NCBI GenBank assembly: GCA_030429565.1
Contig: JAUIFE010000002.1
Span: 496,001-560,000 of the forward strand
Length of the DNA stretch: 64,000 nucleotides
From: Holophagae bacterium
GTDB lineage: Bacteria; Acidobacteriota; Holophagae; Acanthopleuribacterales; Acanthopleuribacteraceae
Direction of reading: 5' to 3'
Shown: piece after piece, positions 49,420-58,432 of the stretch
How positions within the stretch are numbered: position 1 is the stretch's first letter
How the letters are laid out: each line of letters opens with the position of its first letter
Program-made: the position numbers and the translations under genes
The notes under the pieces: generated by a model
Databases searched by the model: none
The model's input: only the letters and a program-made list of their open reading frames with translations
Told to the model about the DNA's origin: nothing

Positions 49420-52400
49420 TCATGGGCAGCCGGTATGCACGTTGCGCGGTACGACCCGCAGCTTGATGCCGCGCCGTCGCAGCTCGGCGCGCAGGTGGCG
49501 CAGCGAGTGACGGCAGCCGGTGCCGCCCTGGGTACAGGGTGGAAAACGAATCTGCAAGGTGACGGTGGTGCCTTTGAAGCGGGCCGAATTGCGCAGCACG
49601 TACGAGAGTGCGTGCATTTCGGCGTGGCACCAGTTGCCCATCGGGCCGCTGCGCGTGTGTTGGCGCACGCTGCGGTGCATGGTGCCGTGGCCTGCTTGCC
49701 AGGTGCCGTGGCCCTCGCCCCAACCACTGACGAAAGCCGAACGGTGGCCTTGGGGTGTGGTCACAATCGCCGAACATTTGCTGCTGGGGAGCGAGACGGT
49801 GCTGCCGTCCGAACGGGTCATGGTGCCGTTGGCGTCGATGTTAAACGGGCCGCCGCCCGAACCGGCCAAGCCGTAGGGATCCATCCAGGTGAACGGGTTG
49901 TGGGCGTATTGGTAGAGACCGTTGTTGCCGTTGAGACTGAGTGGGTCTTCGCCGGAGAACAAACCCTGATCGGGCATGTAGTAGCGGAACCAGTTGTAAG
50001 CAAAACCGCTTTCCCCATCGAACCACTGGCCTTGGAAGCGGAAGGGCTGATCGGCGTCGGGTAGGTCGCCCTCGCTTTGCAGCAAACCGCCCCAAGTATC
50101 GTAACGGCCGGCCCACTGCAGGTGGCCGCCGCCGTCGACCCACTCGCGCGTGAGGCCGATGGGTTCGTTGACGGCAAACATACGTTCGCCGTCGCGGCTC
50201 ATGGCCAGCGGGCTGAACGTGTGTTCCTCGCGCAGCAAGGTGGTGACGCGTTCGGCACCGTCGCGTTGTTCGATGACGTGGGCCGGGGTCAGGGTGTCCC
50301 ACACGTAACGGGCGCTGACGCCGGGTCCTTCGCGCAGGATACGGCGGCCCATGGGATCGTAGGCGTAGCGCCACTGTTCGCCGTCGGGCGTGTCGATTTG
50401 GGTCAGACGCTCCTCGGCGTCCCAGTGGTAGGTCCAGGTCAGCTTACGGCCCTGGCGGTCGACTTCCTCGCGCGTGGTCAAACGGCCGGCGCGGTCGTAG
50501 CGAAAGCGGGTTTGACCCGACTCTGCCACGCGACCTCCGGGTCCGTAACGGCGCGGTTGATTTTGGTGTTGCCATTGTTTGTTGCCGGCGGCGTCGTATT
50601 GGTAAACCTCGGCACTGCGACCGTCGTGGTGCACGGCGACGGGTTGGTTACAGGCGTCAAACTCGCGGTCGAAGGTGCCCCAACGGCGATCTTCGACGCG
50701 GACCGGGTTGCCGACGGCGTCATAGCGGAAGGCGCGTTCGACGGTGGGCGCCTTGCCGCGTTCCGGGGTCAACATTTTCTGACCGGCAATTAGGCCGGCG
50801 TCGTCGTAACGGGTACTCATACAGGCGCCGCCCGGTAAGCGGCGCTCGATTTCGCGGCCGAGCGGATCGCGGGTCAAACGCAGGGTGGCGCCGGCCAAAT
50901 CGACGGCGGTGATTTGCGAGTTGGCGTCGTAGCCAAACTTGACCACGTCGCCCAGCGAGGTTTTGCGGCTGATGCGGTCGGACAGCAGGTTGTAGGTGTT
51001 TTCAACGCTGTAGTCGCCTTGGCTCTCGCGCAACACGTGACCGAAACAATCGCGTTCCCAGCGCACGTCGGCGTGTTTGTTGGCGGCGCGGATCAGGTGG
51101 TGGCTGGGTGACCATTCGAATTCGACCTTGTCACCGTCGGGCAATTGTTTTTCGATTAGGCGACCACCGGCATCGCGTTTCATCTCAATGCGTTGGCCTT
51201 CGCCGTTAATGACGGCTTTGCACAGGCCGGCCTTGTCGCGTTCCATGGTTAGGACCGAGCCGTTGAAGCGCGTTTCCTTGGTACGCCACCCGTCTTCGTT
51301 GTACTCGAATTGGGTGGTTTCGCCGACCTCGTTGGTTACCGCCAACAAGCGGCCGGGTTCGGTATCCCATTTAAAGCTACGGCGGTGGCCAAGCGCGTTG
51401 ACGACGGCTTCCAGGTGACCGTTAACGCCGTACTCAAAACTAACATTGTGGTTACGGCCGTTGACGACGGTGGTCAAGCGACCGGCGGGATCCCAGGTAT
51501 AGCGTTCGCTGACACCGTCGGCGAAGGTGGTTTTGAGCAGCCGTCCTTCGAAATCGTATTCGTGGCGCGTGGTGCGGCCGCTGGGGTCGGTGAAGGCGAT
51601 TAGGTTTTGCAGTTCGTCGTATTTGAACTTGGCCCAATTGCCCAGCCAATCGCTGTGGGCGGTGTTGTTGCCGACGGCGTCGTATTGGTACTTCTGGACG
51701 TTGCCTTCGGGATTGGCGACTTTGACCAAATCGCCGGCGGCGTCGTAGTCGTAGGTCCAACGGCCGCCGTTGGGATCGGTCGTGGCCGCTAAATAACCAC
51801 GCTGATCGTATTCGCGTTTCCAGATGCGACCGTGGGCGTCGATCATCTGTGTCGGCAGGTGGAAGCGGTTAAAGGTCAATTGGTAGCTGTTGCCGACCGG
51901 ATCGCGGAAGGTGGTGGCGTGCCCGTCCTGGTCGTAGCCGATGGTGAGCTCGCCGCCCTCGGCATCGATTTCGGCGATCAGGCGACCGGCATCGTCAAAG
52001 CGCCAGTTCTCTTGCGCGCCGGACGGATTGATTTTGGTTTCGACCTGGCCGGCTTCGTTCCAGTGGTAGGTGGTTTTGCCGCCGTGCGAGTCGGTAACCA
52101 CGGTGGTGCGCGCCCGTTCGTCATAGGCCAGCGCCGTTTTTTGGTAGTCGCCGGCGCCACACGAATAAATACAGCGCTGCTGCGCGTCGTATTCAAACAC
52201 AAAAGTGCCCATGCCGCGTGGGGTGTCGGCCACCATCAGCCCGGCCTCGTCGTAAGCGTAAGCGTCGACGCAGTTGGTGGGATCGTAAGCGTGGGTCAAT
52301 CGGCCGGCTGCGTCGTATTGGTAGCGCGCCACCGACGCCTCGCGACCTTGGAACGCGGTTGTCACGGCGGTGAGTCGACGCCCGCCCGCCGTTTGCGTGT

Positions 52401-52950
52401 ACAGAAATCGGAAGGTACGCTTTTCGCGCGCCTGAACCATGCGTGACGGGTAACCCTCGCTGTCGTAGTGGCATTCAAGACGCCAACCGCTGGGGTTGCT
52501 GATGAAGGCCAGCGGCATCACGCTTTCATCGTCCGCGTCGTTGGGCACAAACATGTAGTACTGGCTGGGGTCGTCGTCGGGTCCGTAGCCGAGCACCTGG
52601 TAATGACCGTTGACACGGCACAGTTCCAGACGCGATTCCGGCTGCAGCATCCGAAAATTTTGGGTGTGGTCGAATTCGTCGTCTTGAATGTCGAAATAAT
52701 GCACGATGCCGTTGCGGTCGCGGAAAGCAAAGCCGTCGAGGTCGCGCGTTAGCGTAATTTGGTAGTTGGCAGTCCAGCCTTGGCCGAGGTAACCGGCTTC
52801 GCCTTCGAGGGTGTCGGTTCCATAACGGCGCTCCCACACAAACGGCACGGCGCCGGCGAAACTGAAATCATTGCGGGTCGTGAAGACAACCCCGGAAGCC
52901 ACGTCTATAGGGTGGCCGACGGCCTGGCGTCCCTTGCTTTTGGTCGACAT
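49420..52950 (-). CDS. RHS-repeat protein with C-terminal deaminase-fold toxin domain
   Basis: This is a polymorphic toxin of 1176 residues. The N-terminus HPIDVASGVVFTTRNDFSFA is the DUF6531/RHS-start domain, followed by many YD repeats, for example DAAGRLTHAYDPTN and YDELQNLIAFTDPSGRTTRH. The conserved RHS core end PFRFQGQWFDGESGFAYNWF then DPLSLNGNNGLYQYAHNPF closes with DPYGL. After that a 148-residue variable tip (about 1029-1176) has a zinc deaminase signature: H1109-A-E1111 in WCHAEMHAL and Cys1139 in FPPC followed by Cys1146, that is PC-x6-C instead of the usual PC-x2-C. I infer a nucleic-acid or nucleotide deaminase toxin, caged in the RHS shell. The gene is third in an operon after TPR and PAAR genes. 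Confidence 0.85.
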   Translation of the reverse strand: MSTKSKGRQAVGHPIDVASGVVFTTRNDFSFAGAVPFVWERRYGTDTLEGEAGYLGQGWTANYQITLTRDLDGFAFRDRNGIVHYFDIQDDEFDHTQNFRMLQPESRLELCRVNGHYQVLGYGPDDDPSQYYMFVPNDADDESVMPLAFISNPSGWRLECHYDSEGYPSRMVQAREKRTFRFLYTQTAGGRRLTAVTTAFQGREASVARYQYDAAGRLTHAYDPTNCVDAYAYDEAGLMVADTPRGMGTFVFEYDAQQRCIYSCGAGDYQKTALAYDERARTTVVTDSHGGKTTYHWNEAGQVETKINPSGAQENWRFDDAGRLIAEIDAEGGELTIGYDQDGHATTFRDPVGNSYQLTFNRFHLPTQMIDAHGRIWKREYDQRGYLAATTDPNGGRWTYDYDAAGDLVKVANPEGNVQKYQYDAVGNNTAHSDWLGNWAKFKYDELQNLIAFTDPSGRTTRHEYDFEGRLLKTTFADGVSERYTWDPAGRLTTVVNGRNHNVSFEYGVNGHLEAVVNALGHRRSFKWDTEPGRLLAVTNEVGETTQFEYNEDGWRTKETRFNGSVLTMERDKAGLCKAVINGEGQRIEMKRDAGGRLIEKQLPDGDKVEFEWSPSHHLIRAANKHADVRWERDCFGHVLRESQGDYSVENTYNLLSDRISRKTSLGDVVKFGYDANSQITAVDLAGATLRLTRDPLGREIERRLPGGACMSTRYDDAGLIAGQKMLTPERGKAPTVERAFRYDAVGNPVRVEDRRWGTFDREFDACNQPVAVHHDGRSAEVYQYDAAGNKQWQHQNQPRRYGPGGRVAESGQTRFRYDRAGRLTTREEVDRQGRKLTWTYHWDAEERLTQIDTPDGEQWRYAYDPMGRRILREGPGVSARYVWDTLTPAHVIEQRDGAERVTTLLREEHTFSPLAMSRDGERMFAVNEPIGLTREWVDGGGHLQWAGRYDTWGGLLQSEGDLPDADQPFRFQGQWFDGESGFAYNWFRYYMPDQGLFSGEDPLSLNGNNGLYQYAHNPFTWMDPYGLAGSGGGPFNIDANGTMTRSDGSTVSLPSSKCSAIVTTPQGHRSAFVSGWGEGHGTWQAGHGTMHRSVRQHTRSGPMGNWCHAEMHALSYVLRNSARFKGTTVTLQIRFPPCTQGGTGCRHSLRHLRAELRRRGIKLRVVPRNVHTGCP

Positions 52951-53034
52951 AAAACACTCTCTCTATTCATAAGGTCGGCGTTGGTCGCGTCGGCTTGTAG
53001 GCGGCCGCCGCGACCGGGTGGGGGTTGCAAGCGG

Positions 53035-53940
53035 TTAGCGACCGCCGGGACAACTGGCACAACGGCTGCGGCCGCCGCGACCCTGGTTGCGCGAGCGCAA
53101 GCCGCGCACCAGTTTGAGCAGGCCTTTGGCGATATCCATCCAACTGGGCATGGGGAACCCGCCAATCAGCACGTTGGGCGAGCCCAGCGTGATCATGCCG
53201 GGGGTACCGGGCGGGACGGCCAAGTCTTTACCCATGGCGGCGGTGGCGGCCATGGCGGCTACGTCGGCGGCGAGCTGGGCGGCAGTCATGGCCGCGTTGG
53301 TGGCGAGCGCGGCGGCCATGTGCGAGTTATCGGCTTGCACGGCTTCAATGCCGTCGCCGACGGCACCCAGTCCGCTGGCGACCATGCCCGCGATCATCGC
53401 GCCTTTCATGGCTTTTTGCATGGCGGCGGCGGCGCCGCGGGCGGCCGGGTTGGTCGAGGGCACGGGCTTGCAGTGAAAGGTGATGTCGGTCATTCGGGCG
53501 GCACGCGAGCCAGCGATGAACACCTTGGAGGAGCCGGTTGTGATCTCGAAAAACGGTGGTAACCCACAGCAGGTGGGCGCCAGGCCGATGTCACCCGCAC
53601 GGGCGGCGGGCATGCCGTTAATCAGGACCTGGACCGAGGTCCCCAACAGCACGCTGCCGATCGAAGGCAAGGGGGTCGGTGGAATGGGCGGCGGTCCGCT
53701 GGGTGGGTGCAGCACGTGGGCATGCGGCGCGCCAATGGCGAGGGAACCCAGCGTGGCGGCGGGGAAACTCGGCAAGGCTTGGGCGACGACGTTGGTTGCC
53801 TTAGCAAAGCCCTCGTTGAGCAACATCACCCCTTGGTGCGGCAAGGTCACGACACTGTTAATGCCGTTGGCGATGGTGTGGAGGGCGTTGGTGGGCCGTT
53901 GCGCCGGCTCAGGACGGGGGGTGGCTGGAATGTTTCCCAT
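53035..53940 (-). CDS. PAAR-like (DUF4150) spike protein
   Basis: This 301-residue Gly/Ala/Pro-rich protein has PAAR/DUF4150 features: an N-terminal PAAR unit GSVLLGTSVQVLINGMPAAR (about 94-113) with GDIGLAPTC, then VFIAGSRAARMTDITFHC, and a second unit near the C-terminus, GMITLGSPNVLIGGFPMPSW. PAAR proteins cap the VgrG spike of type VI secretion systems and carry RHS toxins. A helical Ala-rich stretch joins the two parts. It ends with an Arg/Gly-rich tail. No VgrG, Hcp or sheath gene is in the window, so the secretion machine must be elsewhere. The gene lies between the TPR gene (two-base gap) and the RHS gene. Confidence 0.83.
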   Translation of the reverse strand: MGNIPATPRPEPAQRPTNALHTIANGINSVVTLPHQGVMLLNEGFAKATNVVAQALPSFPAATLGSLAIGAPHAHVLHPPSGPPPIPPTPLPSIGSVLLGTSVQVLINGMPAARAGDIGLAPTCCGLPPFFEITTGSSKVFIAGSRAARMTDITFHCKPVPSTNPAARGAAAAMQKAMKGAMIAGMVASGLGAVGDGIEAVQADNSHMAAALATNAAMTAAQLAADVAAMAATAAMGKDLAVPPGTPGMITLGSPNVLIGGFPMPSWMDIAKGLLKLVRGLRSRNQGRGGRSRCASCPGGR

Positions 53941-53942
53941 GA

Positions 53943-55190
53943 CTAAACCTCCGCCGGTGGTTGTTGCTTGAGCAGCAGTAGTTCTTGGTCGACGGTGGCG
54001 GCTTTCTCACGTTGTTTCAGTGATTTATAACCGCGCTTTAGGTGTCTGAGATTGACCTCGAGCAAGCCGTCCATGGTGCAGTTACGGCACAGCGTCACGG
54101 CGGTTTCCCAAAAACCGACGGCGCCCGCATGGTCCTTGATCTTCTCGCGGGTTAACCCTTGTTTCTCCAACATTTGCGCTTTACCTTCGGCATCCAGCAA
54201 ATGGGTCGCCAGGGTTTCCGCGTGGGCGTAACACTGCTCCGCTTCGGCGTATTGCTTTTGCTTGAAATGCACATCGCCGAGGTTTTTGACAATCGTATAG
54301 AAGACGACGTGGTTGTTGCTTTGCGTGACCTCGTGGACGGCGCACTCGTAGTAGTGCTGTGCGCGCGGCAGTTGGTTGTTGCGTTGGTGCACATCGCCGA
54401 GACTGTTGAGAACCAAGGCCTGCATGCCGTGATCTTCGGTGCTTTGGTAGTAACCCAGGAGGCGGTTGAATTTGTCGACGGCTTGTTTGCTGCGGTTGTA
54501 GGCGTAATCGCGTTGCGCCAACTGCAGCAGGGCGTGCATGCGTTTTTCCATCGGCATGCTTTCGTCTTCCATTTGGTCGACGTTGGCTTGTTCCAGGGCG
54601 GCAGCGCTGAAATCAACCGGCAACCATTGCACGCGCGGCGCCTCAACCAGGCTGTGACGCAGGCGTTGGCATTTGGGCAAATCGCGCACCATCAGCCGCA
54701 CGTTGCGCATCCAAGTTTGGACCCCTTGGTGCGGGGCGAGGTTCTCGAGCAACTCGTACCAACCGTGTTTGTCGCCGACCTCCGTGGGAAACAAGACCCA
54801 CACCAAACGATGCCCGCCACAGCAGGGCAACAGCGAACGGCTGTATTTAATCGCGCCGATCAAACGTTCGACCGGGTCGCCGTTGCTGTCAAACAAGGCT
54901 TCCGGCGGCGCGGCGATGGCCTCTTTTTCTTGTTCTTTGAGCCAATCGGCCGCGATTTGGTGTTCCTCGCGCAGCCGCTCCATGACCATATCGACGAAGG
55001 CGCCGGGATGGTGGAAGGGATCGGCGAACAACAAAAATACATCGCTGGGTGAGCTCTGTTCCACGTCGCGCAGTATTTTGAGCACGATGGGGACATCGTT
55101 TTCGCTGCTTTCAATGAGTTGCATGAGGTCACGGCGTTGTTCGACAAAGTCGGCAAAACCCTGCCGTGTATCTTGAAATAATTGTTCCAT
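53943..55190 (-). CDS. TPR protein of the PAAR-RHS operon
   Basis: This 415-residue cytoplasmic protein has an N-terminal region (1-215) of unknown fold that contains SPSDVFLLFADPFHHPGAF and LLPCCGGHRLVWVLFPTEVG, then at least four tetratricopeptide-type helix pairs at about 220-400, for example YDYA-type QLAQRDYAYNRSKQAVDKF, ALVLNSLGDVHQRNNQLPRA, and TIVKNLGDVHFKQKQYAEA. It is the first gene of the TPR-PAAR-RHS-immunity series and its stop lies two bases before the PAAR start. Position suggests a loading adaptor or chaperone for the effector, as Eag-type and DUF4123-type proteins do in other RHS operons, but it resembles neither family. That role is inference. Confidence 0.65.
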   Translation of the reverse strand: MEQLFQDTRQGFADFVEQRRDLMQLIESSENDVPIVLKILRDVEQSSPSDVFLLFADPFHHPGAFVDMVMERLREEHQIAADWLKEQEKEAIAAPPEALFDSNGDPVERLIGAIKYSRSLLPCCGGHRLVWVLFPTEVGDKHGWYELLENLAPHQGVQTWMRNVRLMVRDLPKCQRLRHSLVEAPRVQWLPVDFSAAALEQANVDQMEDESMPMEKRMHALLQLAQRDYAYNRSKQAVDKFNRLLGYYQSTEDHGMQALVLNSLGDVHQRNNQLPRAQHYYECAVHEVTQSNNHVVFYTIVKNLGDVHFKQKQYAEAEQCYAHAETLATHLLDAEGKAQMLEKQGLTREKIKDHAGAVGFWETAVTLCRNCTMDGLLEVNLRHLKRGYKSLKQREKAATVDQELLLLKQQPPAEV

Positions 55191-55457
55191 GGCATCACCG
55201 CCGGAGCCGATTTGCGTCGGGATCGCGGTTGCTTAGGACGAAGGTTGCGAGCGGGCGGAAACGACCGCGCGGACCGGTAGCTTGTCGTGGTCTATTCATA
55301 AGGAAACAGCTCCTGGCTATAAGTGGAAACACGCGGTTGATATAAGGACCGAGTGAGGAACGGGCTCCCACCATGGATGTGGCGCTTCTTGGGTTCCAGG
55401 TTGCGAAAAACTTTCGTGTCGCTGTAAAGAAAAGGTGTGAGCCAAGTATACACGTTT

Positions 55458-55469
55458 GAGGTTAACCTC
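55458..55469. promoter_or_regulatory. Perfect palindrome GAGGTTAACCTC
   Basis: A 12-base perfect dyad 268 bases upstream of the TPR gene and about 130 bases upstream of the sigma-28-like promoter. A TATACT sequence lies just beside it on the minus strand (55445-55450), so it could be an operator for the RHS operon. Short palindromes also occur by chance. Confidence 0.3.
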
Positions 55470-55596
55470 GGGTTGTTTCGCACGATGCCGCGTCTGCTTT
55501 TGACTTGGGTTAAATCCGCCAGGGATAGACGCTTCTGGTTTTCTTGTGGTTAGGGTTCTTTCCTGTTCAGGTGTGCCACGAAAGCCCTTTGCAATT

Positions 55597-55623
55597 TAAT
55601 GCCGTCGCCGTTTTGGGCGATAA
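55597..55623 (+). promoter_or_regulatory. Sigma-28 (FliA)-like promoter of the chemoreceptor
   Basis: TAATGCCG, 11 bases, GGCGATAA. The -10 half matches 7 of 8 positions of the flagellar consensus GCCGATAA with the exact 11-base spacer; the -35 half keeps the TAA and G. It lies about 110 bases before the chemoreceptor start. Confidence 0.5.
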
Positions 55624-55732
55624 GGTATAGGTTCCTTGTTGTACATCCCGATGCCGTTACCGTGACGACCCGCTTCGGCTTGCCATGGCCGAAGTTCCGT
55701 CATTTCACCTTCGACACACAAAGGGGGGGACT

Positions 55733-57403
55733 TTGTCTGCTTGGTTGGATCGCATATCGGTCGCGTTTAAGTTCAATGTCCTAATGGGGCTTGGTTTTGT
55801 TGTTTTTTTAGGTTCCTATCTCATTTTATCGCAGGGGTTGACCCCGATTGAGCAGCTTTGGGACACCTACCAAGATCAAGTGGTTGCGCGCAATGCCAAG
55901 ATGTCGCAGCTCAAAAGTTTGCTGGGCTTTGGCGGTCTGATCCACAATCAGAAAAACTACATTTTGCGGCTCGACGAAATTTACTTAAACCTTGCCGAGC
56001 AACAGGCCGCCGAGGCGTTGCGTGTCATTGCCGAATACGCGGCCATTGAAGGGCTCAACGCCCAGGAACAGGCCGCCGCCCAGCAATTAAGGGCGGTGGT
56101 GACGGCTTACGATGAAGGACTGGTGATGATTCAGGCCTTGCACCGTACCAAAATTCCCAGCGCGATTATTGACCGCCTCATCATCGTCAACGATGCGCCC
56201 GCTTTCGAAGCTTTCACCGTTATGGAAGAGGCCTATCGGCAAAAAACGCACGCACTCGGTGCCGCCTTAACCAAGCGCATCCAGCAATCTCTGCAGCGTC
56301 TAGGCTTGAGTTTGGGTTTTGGGTTTCTGGCGATTTTGGTCGCTTGTTTGCTCATTCGCATGGCCGTGATTGCCGGTATTGAGCGGGTGGTGACCTTGCT
56401 CAAAGACCTCGCTGAAGGCGAAGGCGACCTGACGCCGGTTTTGGCTGAATCCCAAGAGACCGAACTGGGTTTGCTCGGCTATTGGATCAACCGTTTCCTC
56501 GAGAACCTGCGCGAGTTGGTCGGTGGTATTCGCGGCCATGCCGAGGATCTTGCGACGGCGGGTCAGCAGCTTTCGGCTTCCTCCGAGCAACTCAGCAATG
56601 GTGCCGAGCAAATGCGTTTGGCGGCGGGCAGCGTGAGTGATGACATGGGGAACGTGAACAGCAACTTGCAAGAAATCGCCCTGACCACTGAAGAATTCGA
56701 TAGTGTGGTGACGACGATTGCCGGGGCCGCCGAAGAAATCTCGGCCACGACCGGAGCTGTGCAGGAATCAACGCGTACCGTTGGTCAATTGGCGAGTAAT
56801 GCGGGTGAAGCGGGCCGCCATGGACGCGAGCGCGTCGCGGAAATGGAACAATCGGCTCAGGAAATTGAGCTGGTGACCGTGATAATTCGCGATATTGCCG
56901 AGCAAACCAAGCTGCTCGCGCTGAACGCCACCATTGAGGCGGCGCGTGCCGGCGAGGCGGGGCGTGGTTTCTCGGTGGTGGCCGGTGAAATTAAAAATTT
57001 GTCGTCGCAAAGCACCGACGCCGCCGGCGAAATCTCCAATCAGGTTGAACAGGTGCAGGTACGTGCGCGCGAGGCCGGTGACGCCTCGGAGCAAACCAGT
57101 TTGGCGTTGGCCCACGTCAACGATTCGATGGCCGCCATTGACCGGTCGATATCGGAACAAGCCACGGCCACCAAACAAATTTCGCTGCAGATTTTAGATG
57201 TGCAGAACGGCGCGGGCAAACTCAGTGAATCGATTCGCGAGATCTCGCAAAAGTCACAAAATGTGAGTCGCAATATGACCCAAGTCAGTGACATCGTCGC
57301 GCATTCATCGCAAAGCGTGCAAAACATTGACGGTGAAATTCACCGGTTGTTGTCGGTCTCGCAGGCGTTGCGCGGTCTGGTTGGCAAATTCAAAATTGAT
57401 TGA
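55733..57403 (+). CDS. Methyl-accepting chemotaxis protein
   Basis: This is a membrane chemoreceptor of about 556 residues. It has a first membrane helix (about 12-32, [18 protein letters not shown]), a periplasmic four-helix-type sensor (35-195), a second helix (about 205-225), a HAMP segment ([15 protein letters not shown]), and a cytoplasmic coiled-coil signalling domain. The tip has the near-invariant [19 protein letters not shown] followed by [15 protein letters not shown]. No pentapeptide for CheR binding is at the C-terminus. I prefer TTG 55733, which has AAGGGGGGGAC just upstream and gives a normal short N-terminus; ATG 55685 in the same frame lacks a site. The ligand is unknown. The gene has a flagellar-type promoter. 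Confidence 0.93.
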   Translation: MSAWLDRISVAFKFNVLMGLGFVVFLGSYLILSQGLTPIEQLWDTYQDQVVARNAKMSQLKSLLGFGGLIHNQKNYILRLDEIYLNLAEQQAAEALRVIAEYAAIEGLNAQEQAAAQQLRAVVTAYDEGLVMIQALHRTKIPSAIIDRLIIVNDAPAFEAFTVMEEAYRQKTHALGAALTKRIQQSLQRLGLSLGFGFLAILVACLLIRMAVIAGIERVVTLLKDLAEGEGDLTPVLAESQETELGLLGYWINRFLENLRELVGGIRGHAEDLATAGQQLSASSEQLSNGAEQMRLAAGSVSDDMGNVNSNLQEIALTTEEFDSVVTTIAGAAEEISATTGAVQESTRTVGQLASNAGEAGRHGRERVAEMEQSAQEIELVTVIIRDIAEQTKLLALNATIEAARAGEAGRGFSVVAGEIKNLSSQSTDAAGEISNQVEQVQVRAREAGDASEQTSLALAHVNDSMAAIDRSISEQATATKQISLQILDVQNGAGKLSESIREISQKSQNVSRNMTQVSDIVAHSSQSVQNIDGEIHRLLSVSQALRGLVGKFKID

Positions 57404-57405
57404 CC

Positions 57406-58338
57406 TTAGCCTTCGCCGCGCAGAGTTTTGACCGTGAGGAAGAAGTTGTGGCGTAGCAGGAAATAGACGTGGCCGGGCTTGATGGCGCCGACCGATGTTT
57501 TCCAGCGCACGAAGGCGGCCTCGTCACCGTGGGCGCTGCCGTGAAGCACTTTTAATTCGCCGAGGATGATTAACGACAGGTCGAACACGTCTTCCGGCGA
57601 GAGGTCGTCGTAGGCGTCGAAAGCTCTGAAGACGATGGGTTGGTAGTTTTTATGGGTTTGGTAGTAGCGGGCAATTTCGGCGTAAAGCGTTAACTGAAAG
57701 GCGAAAATGTGTTTGGGCGTGATGCCCTCGGCGGCTTGGTCGGGAAAAACAAAGGCGGGTGCCGTGACGTTCCGGGTTTCGGCGAGATGGGTGAGGATTG
57801 GCTGAACTTGGGTGTAATTGAGCATAAAGACGCGGCCGGGTCCCCAGTGTGTTTGCAATCCGCGTTGGCTGCCGATGGTTTTAATGGTGTGCGAGACGGC
57901 GCGCAACATTTGGAACACATCGGACGGCGTTTTTTTTCCATCAGGGACATTGCCGCGCCGGTAATCACCGCGCTTGGCCAGGTCCTCGCGGATCTTATCC
58001 AACAAGGCATACACATCGGCCGGCTTAAGGTTGTCGGCGTTGCGACTCAGCTCGGCGTCAATCAGCGCCTGGGTCGTGAAGCCGGGTTGTAAGCTGTTGT
58101 ATTCCAGATGCAGGTAGCATACTTTTTGAAACACATTGCGCGGCTTGATGGAATCACTAAAGGAAACCTTATTAAAATCTCCGGCCGCACCTTGGTAACT
58201 TCGCTGCAAGGATCGGTTGATGTTGTAGGCCAGTTGATAGACATCGGTCGGTGTGATGTTCTGCGCCCAAAGTGGGCAAAGGGCGGGCAGGACGAGCAGC
58301 AGGAAACCAGACGAAGCGCGATGCTTGAAGCGAGCCAT
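57406..58338 (-). CDS. Secreted protein of eight xPxDVF-type repeats
   Basis: This 310-residue protein opens with a signal peptide (FLLLVLPALCPLWAQ, cleavage near residue 25). The mature part is eight repeats of 28-41 residues, each starting h-x-P-x-x-V-F/Y and followed by a helix: ITPTDVYQ (28), IKPRNVFQ (64), LKPADVYA (104), KTPSDVFQ (137), WGPGRVFM (165), ITPKHIFA (206), LSPEDVFD (246) and IKPGHVYF (286). The repeats look like helical hairpins with a Pro-capped start, as in a solenoid. I know no name for them. It is the last gene of the sigma/CHAT cluster, and ends two bases from the convergent chemoreceptor gene. Confidence 0.7.
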   Translation of the reverse strand: MARFKHRASSGFLLLVLPALCPLWAQNITPTDVYQLAYNINRSLQRSYQGAAGDFNKVSFSDSIKPRNVFQKVCYLHLEYNSLQPGFTTQALIDAELSRNADNLKPADVYALLDKIREDLAKRGDYRRGNVPDGKKTPSDVFQMLRAVSHTIKTIGSQRGLQTHWGPGRVFMLNYTQVQPILTHLAETRNVTAPAFVFPDQAAEGITPKHIFAFQLTLYAEIARYYQTHKNYQPIVFRAFDAYDDLSPEDVFDLSLIILGELKVLHGSAHGDEAAFVRWKTSVGAIKPGHVYFLLRHNFFLTVKTLRGEG

Positions 58339-58432
58339 GAGACGGCCTCCGACATGTTTTTAGATACAGGCTTTGTTAAACGCGTCGGAAGAAGCCGGCG
58401 GCAACTTTACGTTGGCCGGTGGGAAAATGCAG

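Larger units (their letters stand above)
55191..55732. other. Divergent regulatory region between RHS operon and chemoreceptor
   Basis: 542 bases between the minus-strand TPR gene and the plus-strand chemoreceptor. It holds a perfect 12-base palindrome and a sigma-28-like promoter, both listed. No gene is supported. Confidence 0.5.

Noticed and set aside
49417..50793. Long plus-strand frames opposite the RHS gene
   Set aside because: They are antisense shadows of a GC-rich repetitive gene; the RHS reading has clear YD repeats and toxin motifs.
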